Shown here one piece after another: positions 6,989 through 13,213 of a stretch of DNA of 13,213 bases. Source of the DNA: an uncultured Alphaproteobacteria bacterium. GTDB lineage: Bacteria > Pseudomonadota > Alphaproteobacteria > RF32 > CAG-239. Below the pieces are notes generated by a model, which was given only the letters and a program-made list of their open reading frames with translations, was not told the origin of the DNA and ran no database searches. Each line of letters begins with the position of its first letter. The stretch's first letter is position 1. The position numbers and the translations under genes are program-made. The stretch covers positions 1-13,213 of the forward strand of contig CAKQRB010000040.1 of assembly GCA_934271195.1 (NCBI GenBank), written 5' to 3'.

Positions 6989-8330
6989 AAGTATTTTGCT
7001 CTGGGGGTTGGGAACCGAGGGGTCGGCCGTGTTAGATTATCTGCGGCGGCACAATCTGAGCGACAATATTAGAATTTATAGTGATAAGCCTTTTGAACTG
7101 TCTGAAAAATACAAAGAGATGAGTGTATACTTCGGAGACGAACTGCAGGAACTGCTGCCGCAAATGGACGTGATTATAAAATCTCCCGGAGTCAGTGCCT
7201 ATCGGGATGAGATTGTCCGAGCTAAAGAACAAGGTGTTGCTGTTACGTCGTCATCAGATATTTTTCTTGATGAGGTCAGAACAAACCAGCCACAGTGCAA
7301 GGTCATCGGCGTCAGCGGATCAAAAGGCAAAAGCACCAGCGTATCCGCCATGTATCACATGATGAAAGCGCTTGGGCTGAACGTTGGACTGGGCGGAAAT
7401 ATCGGCAAGCCGATGATTGACTTGATTGACGGACAATATGATTATGCCGTTTGTGAATTTTCAAGTTATCAGGCCGCCGATCTGCACAATTCGCCGCATC
7501 TGGCCATGTTCACCAATTTGTATTATGTGCACAGCGACTGGCATCGCGGCCATGAGAACTATTGTCGTGATAAAATTCGTCTGATTGCTCATCAGAAAGA
7601 CGGAGATGTCTTTTTTGTAAATGACCGCAATGAACAGCTCAAAGAATATTGCGCGCCATATAAAGGAAAGAATAAAAAATTTTATAATCAGTCTCAGAAT
7701 TTTCATGCCGAGGGAAAAGAACTCTACTGGCAAGATAAGCTTTTGCTAAATATCAACGAACTCAAAATAAGCGGCAACCATAATTTGGATAATCTGGCCG
7801 GTGTTTTCTCGATTCTTCATGAACTGGGGCTGGACATCCGTGCTGCGGCAGAGGCTTTGAAAACTTTTGAACCTTTGGAACACCGCCTGCAAAAAGTGGC
7901 TGTCAATAATGGCGTTTTGTTTATTAATGACAGTATCTCAACCGCTCCGGAAGCAGCCATAGGTGGCATGAAAAGTTTTGATGAGGATATGGTTCTGATT
8001 TCCGGCGGACAGTATTTGGAGCAGAACTATGACGACTACGCCCGTTATGTTCAGGAAAATCCGAAAGTCAAAATGGTCTGTGCCTTGTACCAAAGCGGCC
8101 CTTATCTGGCCGAAGCGATTAGAAAATACGTTACCCGTCCGGATTTTGTTTTGCTGGAGCCGCAGACTTTGGAAGAAGCCGTTGCCAAGGCAAATGAAGT
8201 TTTGACGGCGGATAAAGGCGGGATAGTACTGTTTTCTCCAACCGCCCCGAGTTTCGGATTTTATAAGAACTTTGTCGAACGCGGCCAACATTTTATCGGC
8301 ATCGTTAAAGAGCTGACCGCAGCGAGTTAA
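6963..8330 (+). CDS. murD: MurD-type Mur ligase (UDP-MurNAc-L-Ala:glutamate ligase)
   Basis: The protein has 455 aa, the usual MurD size. MurD adds glutamate to UDP-MurNAc-L-alanine in the cytoplasm during peptidoglycan precursor synthesis. Visible marks are an N-terminal Rossmann domain with WGLGTEG (14-20) and SPGV (74-77), the ATP-binding GVSGSKGKST (116-125), EFSSYQ (165-170), H..D.H..HENY.R.K (191-204), GNHNLDN (271-277), EHR (306-308), FINDS (320-324) and C-terminal FSP..PS..FYKNF.ERG (424-441). Several positions differ from textbook MurD: the P-loop has SKGKS in place of TNGKT, NDSISTAPE replaces NDSKATNPE, and the GG.DK segment reads GGQYLEQN. These differences could point to a MurD2-like paralogue, for example one using L-glutamate as in Xanthomonas; this is unproven. 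The start is ATG 6963, preceded by AAAGGAAG and placed inside the end of the channel gene. No other dcw genes are nearby. Confidence 0.88.
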   Translation: MLLKNLKNKSILLWGLGTEGSAVLDYLRRHNLSDNIRIYSDKPFELSEKYKEMSVYFGDELQELLPQMDVIIKSPGVSAYRDEIVRAKEQGVAVTSSSDIFLDEVRTNQPQCKVIGVSGSKGKSTSVSAMYHMMKALGLNVGLGGNIGKPMIDLIDGQYDYAVCEFSSYQAADLHNSPHLAMFTNLYYVHSDWHRGHENYCRDKIRLIAHQKDGDVFFVNDRNEQLKEYCAPYKGKNKKFYNQSQNFHAEGKELYWQDKLLLNINELKISGNHNLDNLAGVFSILHELGLDIRAAAEALKTFEPLEHRLQKVAVNNGVLFINDSISTAPEAAIGGMKSFDEDMVLISGGQYLEQNYDDYARYVQENPKVKMVCALYQSGPYLAEAIRKYVTRPDFVLLEPQTLEEAVAKANEVLTADKGGIVLFSPTAPSFGFYKNFVERGQHFIGIVKELTAAS

Positions 8331-8364
8331 TGCTTAAACATTTACGAGCCAGAGCTAGCAACGC

Positions 8365-8398
8365 CAAAACTACGGATATGTAAGTATTCGTAGTTTTG
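8365..8398 (+). terminator. Strong hairpin between murD and the convergent tRNA gene
   Basis: CAAAACTACGGATA (8365-8378) pairs with 8385-8398 over 14 base pairs with a single G-U pair, leaving a 6-nt loop (TGTAAG). It lies 34 bases after the murD stop and 15 bases past the 3' end of the tRNA gene, so it can serve both convergent transcripts. There is no classical T-run after the stem in either direction; the four T bases are inside the stem. The end may therefore be an imperfect intrinsic terminator or a 3'-protecting hairpin. Confidence 0.6.
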
Positions 8399-8413
8399 CA
8401 TTAAGTAAAAGAA

Positions 8414-8489
<76 letters not shown>

Positions 8490-8500
8490 ACTGGCACTAA

Positions 8501-8527
8501 TCTATATTTTTAAAATCTAAAATGCAA
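8501..8527 (-). promoter_or_regulatory. Candidate promoter of tRNA-Thr
   Basis: On the minus strand, TTGCAT (plus 8522-8527) and TATAGA (plus 8501-8506) stand 15 bases apart. The -10 box is only 11 bases from the mature tRNA 5' end, which would give a very short leader as is common for tRNA genes. The 15-base spacer is shorter than ideal, so this is only a candidate. Confidence 0.35.
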
Positions 8528-8544
8528 TATTAAAATTCACGATA

Positions 8545-8572
8545 TTGAAAAAAAGCTTGCAACGCTTATCTA
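8545..8572 (+). promoter_or_regulatory. Candidate promoter of the lipoprotein gene
   Basis: TTGAAA (8545-8550, five of six consensus bases) and TATCTA (8567-8572) are 16 bases apart, 35 bases before the ATG at 8608. The -10 match is weak. A promoter is needed here because the upstream gene is convergent and the next plus-strand gene lies beyond a hairpin. Confidence 0.35.
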
Positions 8573-8607
8573 AGAATGGAGAGAATTTGCAAAAATAAGG
8601 AGGAAAA

Positions 8608-9021
8608 ATGGGTAGAAAAGTTTTATTAACAGTTTTGAGCACAATCTTTTTGTTCAGCTGCGCAACCTCGGCCAACTATGATAACAAGCTGCAAAAGTGG
8701 GTTGGAAAGTCCGCTGTTTCATTACAGGAAAAATGGGGGCGTCCGGCACATGTTAAAATGTTTGCCAATGGTGACAGCGTTATGACCTATATCAAAGCCA
8801 ATGATGTTTATGTCCCGAGCGAATACATTATCTTCAATCAGGGGTATGTCCCCGGCAATGAGGTAACCGTTCAGCCTTATCCGAGCCAGACTTCTAACTT
8901 TATGAACACAACGGAACTGGTTGGTTATGAAACGGAATACACTTGTCAGACGTCGTTTCTTGTCCAAGGCGGCATTGTCACGGGATGGCGGTGGATCGGC
9001 AATAACTGTGTCGCATATTAA
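8608..9021 (+). CDS. Small outer-membrane-type lipoprotein of unknown function
   Basis: The protein has 137 aa. It starts with a lipoprotein signal peptide ending in LFSC, which places the lipidated cysteine at residue 18. The next residue is alanine, not aspartate, so sorting to the outer membrane is expected. The mature part is about 120 residues. Its first half (WVGKSAVSLQEKWGRPAHV, 31-49) resembles the short helix-turn pattern seen in small alphaproteobacterial lipoproteins of BamE/SmpA-like appearance, but I cannot assign a family. Two further cysteines (113 and 134) in the mature protein could form a disulfide. The C-terminal WRWIGNNCVAY is aromatic. The start is secure: AGGAGG lies five bases upstream of the ATG. 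It has a terminator directly after it and no co-directional partner upstream, so it is probably a single-gene unit. Confidence 0.85.
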   Translation: MGRKVLLTVLSTIFLFSCATSANYDNKLQKWVGKSAVSLQEKWGRPAHVKMFANGDSVMTYIKANDVYVPSEYIIFNQGYVPGNEVTVQPYPSQTSNFMNTTELVGYETEYTCQTSFLVQGGIVTGWRWIGNNCVAY

Positions 9022-9033
9022 TAAAAAACAAGC

Positions 9034-9066
9034 AAAAACAAGCCGGTTGCACACAGGCTTGTTTTT
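9034..9066 (+). terminator. Rho-independent terminator after the lipoprotein gene
   Basis: AAAAACAAGCC (9034-9044) pairs perfectly with GGCTTGTTTTT (9056-9066) around an 11-nt loop. The five T bases at the end of the stem act as the T-run. It begins 13 bases after the stop codon and separates this gene from the ftsB cluster. Confidence 0.85.
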
Positions 9067-9096
9067 GGGTTAAAATAAGGCAATTTTGTCAGGGAT

Positions 9097-9125
9097 TTGT
9101 AACTTTTTTTTAACTTAAATATGCT
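9097..9125 (+). promoter_or_regulatory. Candidate sigma-70 promoter for ftsB
   Basis: TTGTAA (9097-9102) and TATGCT (9120-9125) are separated by exactly 17 bases, each with four of six consensus matches. It lies between the lipoprotein terminator and the ftsB start, leaving a leader of roughly 33 bases. Confidence 0.45.
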
Positions 9126-9164
9126 GATTTAGAAGAAAGGAAAAATAAAAAACGGAAAGAAAAA

Positions 9165-9497
9165 ATGGGGATGTTTTCAGAGTTTCACAACCGGTTAAAG
9201 AACTCCGGTCTGCTTCTGGTTTGCATTTTGTTGTTTATCTACTTCGGGTACCATGCCGTCAACGGCGAGCGCGGATTCCTGCGTTATATGTATCTCCGGC
9301 AGGAGATTACGGAAGCTCGCCGCGTGGCTGAAAATTATCATAATCAAAAACGCCGTTTGGAAGATAAAGTTCGCCTTTTGTCTTCTTCCAGCTTGGATCT
9401 CGACCTGCTGGAAGAAAGAGCCCGCGTCGTACTTAATATGGCCGGTCCAGATGAATTTATTATCCTCGATGAAGGTGAGGCTGAAAAGGTAAATTAG
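9165..9497 (+). CDS. ftsB: Septum formation initiator FtsB/DivIC family protein
   Basis: The protein has 110 aa with the FtsB layout: a short cytoplasmic N-terminus, one transmembrane helix (about 14-31, GLLLVCILLFIYFGYHAV), a periplasmic coiled coil (about 40-72) and the conserved DLDLLEERARVVLNMAGPDE (78-97) that ends the family domain. FtsB joins FtsL and FtsQ in the divisome and relays activation to the septal synthase FtsWI. AGAAAG-type purines precede the ATG; a second in-frame ATG at 9171 would shorten the protein by only two residues. In many alphaproteobacteria ftsB lies between eno and pdhA; here it is instead followed, 153 bases later, by an M23 endopeptidase and a bactofilin, so the gene setting is related to the cell wall. 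Confidence 0.9.
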   Translation: MGMFSEFHNRLKNSGLLLVCILLFIYFGYHAVNGERGFLRYMYLRQEITEARRVAENYHNQKRRLEDKVRLLSSSSLDLDLLEERARVVLNMAGPDEFIILDEGEAEKVN

Positions 9498-9650
9498 CAA
9501 AAATCCACAAAAATACCTTTAAATATATATTGAAAATTCAATGAGTTATTCTTAAACAAGGAATAGACGCATAAAAAAGCTGTATTTTTAAAATTTTTTC
9601 TGTTATAAACAGCTAACACGTTTGCAAAAACTGTTAAAATTTAAAGGTTT
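9498..9650 (+). other. Intergenic region between ftsB and the M23 peptidase gene
   Basis: These AT-rich bases hold an inverted pair AGCTGT (9578-9583) and ACAGCT (9609-9614), and an alternative inner hairpin CTGTT-ATA-AACAG (9600-9612). The first half is followed by T-rich sequence, so a weak terminator of ftsB is possible. A promoter for the peptidase is likely here but no pair of hexamers stands out. Confidence 0.3.
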
Positions 9651-9653
9651 ATG

Positions 9654-10877
9654 ATGAAGTTTAAGATTTTCGGCAAAAAGAAAAAAGATAATTATATAAG
9701 TTATAAAGAAAAAAAGAGTTTTTTTGCTGCTAAAGAATTTATTTTCCGGACACAAGGGCGGGCGCGGGTGATAACCATCAGTTCCCGTGCTCAGGTCGTG
9801 TCTTTGTGCCTGATTCTCTGTATCGGCATCTGGAGTTTTTATTCCTACCATTTATATAATAAAACCGGTAATATTTTGTATAATAAAGATGCCGAACTCG
9901 TAAAAACCCGTGACGCCTATTTGGATCTGATGACCAATTTTGTGATACTGCATGACAAAATTGAAGATGTTTTGGCCGATCCCAAAACCGCGGCTGCCCA
10001 GAAAAAAAACGATATTGAAAATTATAAACGTCAGGCCGCTGTGCTGGAAGAAAAGATCAAACAGATTCAGTCGGAAAATAATTGGATTGATGAAGCTGTT
10101 GTTTCTGAAAAGGTCACAATCAATGAGGCCTTGCTCCAACGTGATATTGCCATATCCGAGCGTGATGAACTGAAGAAAAAAGTTGCTGCTCTGGAGAATA
10201 CCATTGAAGATATCCGCGGCGCGGAAACGGAAGTTCTGGAACAGGTTAAAAAAATTGCCACAAAAGAAGTGGATAAAATTAAAAAAGCTTTCAGTAGCAT
10301 TAACGTTCCGCTCAAGCAAAAAGGCTTGTATTTTAATGCCCTTGCCAACCGTAAAGGAGGCAAAGGCGGATTGTATGTTCCTGACAAATCAAAGATTAAA
10401 GACAAAGAAATCAGCAAACAGGTCAGTGCTATTTATGATTCTGTGCAGGATTTGGAATACTATCGTGAAGTTGTCAAGTCTGTTCCGATTGGCAAACCGG
10501 TTTGGAGCTACTGGCTGACTTCGCCTTTCGGCTCCCGTCCGGATCCGTTCCAAAACAAACGAGCTTCTCATAAAGGCGTGGATTTGGCCAGCCGTACCGG
10601 AAACAAAATCAGCGTTCAGGCAAAGGGAAAAGTGACCTATGCCGGCTGGATGAACGGTTATGGATATATGGTTGAAGTCAATCACGGCAACGGCTTTAAG
10701 ACCAAATATGCTCATATGAACAAAATTTATGTAAAAAAAGGTGATGAAGTAAAATTTAATACGGCTTTGGGAGAAGTCGGTAGTACCGGCCGCTCAACGG
10801 GACCGCACCTGCATTATGAAATTTTATATAATGGCGTTCCGGTAGATCCGATGCCCTTTATCAAAGCAAAAATATAA
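9654..10877 (+). CDS. Membrane-anchored coiled-coil M23 (LytM) peptidoglycan endopeptidase
   Basis: The protein has 407 aa. A basic cytoplasmic N-terminus (about 1-45) leads to one transmembrane helix (about 48-68). A periplasmic coiled coil (about 78-210) and a C-terminal M23 domain (about 285-402) follow. All zinc and catalytic positions are present: HKGVD (His306, Asp310), YAHM (His354) and HLH (His385, His387), so it should be an active metallo-endopeptidase cutting peptide cross-links of peptidoglycan. I prefer ATG 9654 because AAAGG lies six bases upstream; ATG 9651 would leave only three. The bactofilin gene starts ten bases after its stop. M23 peptidase and bactofilin pairs of this type (BacA-LmdC in stalked alphaproteobacteria; CcmA with Csd peptidases in Helicobacter) localise wall remodelling and shape the cell, and the same role is inferred here. 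Confidence 0.92.
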   Translation: MKFKIFGKKKKDNYISYKEKKSFFAAKEFIFRTQGRARVITISSRAQVVSLCLILCIGIWSFYSYHLYNKTGNILYNKDAELVKTRDAYLDLMTNFVILHDKIEDVLADPKTAAAQKKNDIENYKRQAAVLEEKIKQIQSENNWIDEAVVSEKVTINEALLQRDIAISERDELKKKVAALENTIEDIRGAETEVLEQVKKIATKEVDKIKKAFSSINVPLKQKGLYFNALANRKGGKGGLYVPDKSKIKDKEISKQVSAIYDSVQDLEYYREVVKSVPIGKPVWSYWLTSPFGSRPDPFQNKRASHKGVDLASRTGNKISVQAKGKVTYAGWMNGYGYMVEVNHGNGFKTKYAHMNKIYVKKGDEVKFNTALGEVGSTGRSTGPHLHYEILYNGVPVDPMPFIKAKI

Positions 10878-10887
10878 GGATAAGCTT

Positions 10888-11412
10888 ATGAAGAAAATTA
10901 AAAAGCTTTTGTATTTGAAGTTAGCCCGAAAAATGAACAAAAACGGTAAAGCCTGTTCCGTTCCGACGATTATCAGTGAAGACAGTAAAATCATCGGAAA
11001 TCTGATATCTTCCGGCGTTGTCCATGTTGACGGCCGGATTGAAGGCGATGTCTGCTGTGATCAGCTGGTTGTTGGCCTCAAAGGTAGCATTAAGGGGCTG
11101 GTTCAAACAGAAAAGCTTGATTTATACGGAACATTGCAGGGCAAAGCAAATGTTGATGACTTGTTCATTGCCAAGAGTGCAAAAATGATTGGCGACGCCA
11201 CCCACAACTCCATTGCCATTGAGCCCGGCGCTTATATTGACGGTAGCTGTATTCGAGCAGACCGCCTGCAGCCTTCGCCCAGACAAACGCAACAGGTGTC
11301 AAAATCAGCTTCATCTGCCGAAAATCGTTCGGCACAGATTGTGCCGGCAACCAAGCCGGTTGTGCTGAATGTCGGTTCTGCCAACAGCCCCAAACGCCGT
11401 ATTGCAAAATAG
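10888..11412 (+). CDS. Bactofilin (polymer-forming cytoskeletal protein)
   Basis: The protein has 174 aa. A bactofilin domain (about 27-122) is flanked by a basic N-terminal tail (MKKIKKLLYLKLARK) and a proline- and serine-rich disordered C-terminus. The core shows the short beta-helix rungs typical of the family: IIGNLISSGVVHVDGRIEGD, GSIKGLVQTEKLDLYGTLQG, and a final rung with GAYIDGS. Bactofilins polymerise without nucleotide and bind the membrane on the cytoplasmic side, often through an N-terminal segment; the amphipathic basic start here could do that. The start is supported by AAGGATAAG just upstream. The gene is ten bases behind the M23 peptidase, so the two are very probably co-transcribed and work together, the bactofilin acting as scaffold. 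Transcription ends at the terminator at 11421-11461. Confidence 0.95.
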   Translation: MKKIKKLLYLKLARKMNKNGKACSVPTIISEDSKIIGNLISSGVVHVDGRIEGDVCCDQLVVGLKGSIKGLVQTEKLDLYGTLQGKANVDDLFIAKSAKMIGDATHNSIAIEPGAYIDGSCIRADRLQPSPRQTQQVSKSASSAENRSAQIVPATKPVVLNVGSANSPKRRIAK

Positions 11413-11420
11413 AAAGATGT

Positions 11421-11461
11421 AAAAAATCCCTCTTTACGCAATAAACGAAGAGGGATTTTTT
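11421..11461. terminator. Bidirectional rho-independent terminator
   Basis: AAAAAATCCCTCTT (11421-11434) pairs perfectly with AAGAGGGATTTTTT (11448-11461) around a 13-nt loop. The plus strand ends in eight T bases and the minus strand in six. It lies nine bases after the bactofilin stop and 15 bases beyond the stop of the convergent gene at 11476, and should end both transcripts. Confidence 0.92.
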
Positions 11462-11475
11462 TTGCATATATTATA

Positions 11476-12066
11476 TCAGTAAGCCGGCCGGTAAATAGCT
11501 TTTCCGTCAAGAATGTCTTTCACAATTTCCAGATTCGGCATAACCATTCTGACCTCGCTGTCGGAGAATTTTGTATTTTTAACGTTTTTATACATTTTGC
11601 TTTGCTCGTCAATCATAGCCATAATATTGCGTGTCATTTCCGGATCAGTCGTTTGTGCAAGCTGATTTTCTAATGAACGAATAATCAAATCGCTGCCTTT
11701 TTTTCTGGAAGCATAAATCGTAATGGCGCGCAACCGATTCTCGACTTCAAAAAAACGATCAACGTCCCAGCCTTGGCTTTCGACCCATTTTAATGTATCG
11801 TGCGGAAAAACCTTTTGCGGTTTTTTATCATACCAGTCAATTTTTTCTTTGCCGGCCATATGATATTTCTTGGTAATAAACTTTGACCATATTTCCAAAA
11901 AGCGATTCATCTCGTCAAAGGTAATCACGTTTTCTTTTGATAACAGTTCCGGCAATATGGAACGCTTGAGCATTTCTTTTTTGGGGTTATAAAACGGTAC
12001 TAAAACAAACACAGCTGCTAAAACGGCAGCAATAATGAATACGGGAAATTTATCTTTATAAGTCAT
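11476..12066 (-). CDS. Membrane-anchored protein of unknown function
   Basis: I do not recognise this 196-aa protein. Residues 9-25 form a single hydrophobic helix (FIIAAVLAAVFVLVPFY) after a short KDK start, so it is probably a signal anchor with the bulk in the periplasm. The rest is helical, charged and soluble, with an aromatic patch (WSKFITKKYHM, 60-70) and no cysteine or repeat. It has no obvious catalytic motif. The start lies one base after the stop codon of the upstream HAD-like gene, and its GAGGTGG ribosome binding site is inside the last codons of that gene, so the two are translationally coupled. That suggests they act in the same process. Confidence 0.8.
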   Translation of the reverse strand: MTYKDKFPVFIIAAVLAAVFVLVPFYNPKKEMLKRSILPELLSKENVITFDEMNRFLEIWSKFITKKYHMAGKEKIDWYDKKPQKVFPHDTLKWVESQGWDVDRFFEVENRLRAITIYASRKKGSDLIIRSLENQLAQTTDPEMTRNIMAMIDEQSKMYKNVKNTKFSDSEVRMVMPNLEIVKDILDGKAIYRPAY

Positions 12067-12067
12067 T

Positions 12068-12952
12068 TTACCACCTCAGGTTAGAAATCACATAATCAGG
12101 GTAGGCATCATAGTTAACGGCAATCTCTCTGGTCTTTGCCACATCAGGAATATATCCTTCTCCCAAATAATTTACATGAACTCCTTTAGAAACCAGCATA
12201 CAGTGCAAACCGGCCAGATTGGCGGCTCGAATGTCGGACGTAATGTTGTCGCCGATAAGCAAAGTCTGTTCCGGCGCAAAATTCGGAATGTCTTCCAATG
12301 CGTAAGCAAGAATTTTTTGGTCAGGTTTGCCGACGGTAATAATCCGCCCGCCGAGCGCGGCATATTGCTCGGCAATAGCGCCGGCAGCCAGACAAACTTC
12401 TCCGTCCTTAAAGCTTGAGGCATCATTGCCGGCTGCAGCCATCGGTATAGACATACTTGCAGCCTGTTCAAGCAATGGCAGATAAGTATCAAGATTGTCG
12501 TCAATGTTTTTAACGCTGCCTATAAAAATAAAGTCAGCCTGAGACAGAGAGAATACCTCTTGATAATCTTCCAGTCCGGTAAAAACGGAAGCGTCAGCCG
12601 GATTTCCCAACAAAAAATAATGGCGCCCAAGCTTTGCCAAAGTGCTCTCGGGAGATTTGAAAAGGTAATGCATGATTTCGCCGGAAGAAACAATACAGTT
12701 GAAAATTTGCGGCGGCAGCTTGTTTTTTTGCAGCAAACCGGCAATTTCGGCCACCCTTTGGGCAGAACTGGTCAGCAGGACAATGTTTTTGCCGGCCTTC
12801 TTGGCGTTAATCAATGCGTTGACGGCATCAACCTTAACCGAACTTCCGGCGCATATGACCCCTTCCAAACCAACCACAATCGTGTCATAAGCGTCAATGA
12901 CCTTGGAAATGTTGACGATTGGTTTAATCATTTTCATTGCTGCTTTTTTCAT
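12068..12952 (-). CDS. HAD-superfamily class IIA (TIGR01459/NagD-like) protein with lost nucleophile
   Basis: The protein has 294 aa with the HAD-IIA layout: a Rossmann core at both ends and a C2-type cap in the middle (about 85-200). Motif II is LLTSSAQR (59-66), motif III is the lysine of GKPDQK (Lys209) and motif IV is LLIGDNITSDI (231-241), all present. Motif I is changed: where DxDG (or DLWG in the TIGR01459 group) is expected the protein reads VVGLEGVI (26-33), so the phosphate-accepting aspartate is glycine. A normal phosphatase reaction is therefore unlikely; a binding or regulatory role is possible. The start is uncertain: AAGG directly touches the first ATG (12952), while Met6 and Met8 are alternatives; an in-frame stop lies just upstream. 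It is followed with one-base spacing by the membrane protein gene and preceded by the hydF tail. Confidence 0.85.
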   Translation of the reverse strand: MKKAAMKMIKPIVNISKVIDAYDTIVVGLEGVICAGSSVKVDAVNALINAKKAGKNIVLLTSSAQRVAEIAGLLQKNKLPPQIFNCIVSSGEIMHYLFKSPESTLAKLGRHYFLLGNPADASVFTGLEDYQEVFSLSQADFIFIGSVKNIDDNLDTYLPLLEQAASMSIPMAAAGNDASSFKDGEVCLAAGAIAEQYAALGGRIITVGKPDQKILAYALEDIPNFAPEQTLLIGDNITSDIRAANLAGLHCMLVSKGVHVNYLGEGYIPDVAKTREIAVNYDAYPDYVISNLRW

Positions 12953-12996
12953 CCTTATCGCTTAAAAAACCTATTGCAAAATAGTTTAAACGCAAG

Positions 12997-13024
12997 ACCT
13001 TAAAGAAGGTTTAACAACGTTGTT
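12997..13024. repeat. Small hairpin and 12-bp palindrome after the hydF tail
   Basis: ACCTT (12997-13001) pairs with AAGGT (13006-13010) around AAAG, and AACAACGTTGTT (13013-13024) is a perfect palindrome directly next to it. They lie between the hydF stop and the HAD-like gene. Neither has a clear T-run, so a weak terminator, an operator-like site or chance are all possible. Confidence 0.3.
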
Positions 13025-13028
13025 TATA

Positions 13029-13213
13029 TCAGGGGTTTTTTGTCCTTTTGTAGTCTTGAAAAATCTGTCCGAACGGCTCCAGAATTCTGGGCAGCACATT
13101 TTTCATTTCCGAAATGCCGATACCATAATTGGTAATTGCAACGCCTGCTGCTTCACAGGCATTGATTCGCGCCAGAATTTCCCGTCGTCCGAACATACAG
13201 CCGCCGCATTGAA
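13029..13213 (-). CDS. hydF: C-terminal end of [FeFe]-hydrogenase maturation GTPase HydF (partial)
   Basis: The last 60 codons of a minus-strand gene enter from the right edge (frame starting at 13211; TGA stop at 13029-13031). The peptide begins QCGGCMFGRREILARI, continues with CEAAGVAITNYGIGIS (19-34) and ends in VLPRILEPFGQIFQDYKRTKNP. CGGCM followed by RRE, then AGVxITNYG and a leucine/proline-rich EPF end, is the C-terminus of HydF, whose CxxC cysteines hold a [4Fe-4S] cluster. HydF is the scaffold that delivers the di-iron centre to [FeFe]-hydrogenase with HydE and HydG. The residue before CxxC is Gln where His is often found. The GTPase domain is outside the window. The assignment rests on recalled family patterns over a short segment. 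Confidence 0.78.
   Translation of the reverse strand, partial: QCGGCMFGRREILARINACEAAGVAITNYGIGISEMKNVLPRILEPFGQIFQDYKRTKNP

Overview
The window looks like chromosomal DNA of a motile, Gram-negative alphaproteobacterium. The support is flagellins with alphaproteobacterial ends, an FtsB-type divisome protein, a bactofilin next to an M23 peptidase, a large MscS-family channel and a TIGR01459-like HAD protein. The right edge carries what reads as the C-terminal tail of HydF, the GTPase that matures [FeFe]-hydrogenase, so the cell is probably an anaerobe. An uncultured host-associated lineage such as the gut RF32/CAG-239 group would fit, but that placement is inference.

Layout. (1) 1-2968, minus strand: the first codons of one flagellin gene cut by the left edge, a secreted Sel1-repeat protein, and a complete flagellin. 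The two flagellins share their first ten residues and a similar mRNA leader with a small hairpin in front of the ribosome binding site. (2) 2969-3475: a long AT-rich intergenic stretch with a nested inverted repeat. (3) 3476-8330, plus strand: a tightly packed set of an aspartate-semialdehyde-dehydrogenase-like protein without its catalytic residues, an 827-aa MscS-like channel and a MurD-type Mur ligase, closed by a strong hairpin. (4) 8414-8489, minus strand: tRNA-Thr(CGT). (5) 8608-11412, plus strand: a small lipoprotein with its own terminator, then ftsB, a membrane-anchored coiled-coil M23 endopeptidase and a bactofilin, ending in a bidirectional terminator. (6) 11476-13213, minus strand: the hydF tail, a HAD-IIA-like protein that lacks the nucleophilic aspartate, and a one-nucleotide-spaced gene for an unknown membrane-anchored protein.

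Much of the content concerns the envelope: peptidoglycan precursor synthesis (MurD), peptidoglycan cutting guided by a cytoskeletal scaffold (M23 plus bactofilin), division (FtsB), osmotic protection (MscS) and motility. The most notable observations are two likely pseudoenzymes (Asd-like and HAD-like), the matched flagellin leaders, a Mur ligase with unusual motifs in a non-dcw setting, and the hydrogenase maturation remnant at the edge. No mobile element, CRISPR array or phage gene was seen.
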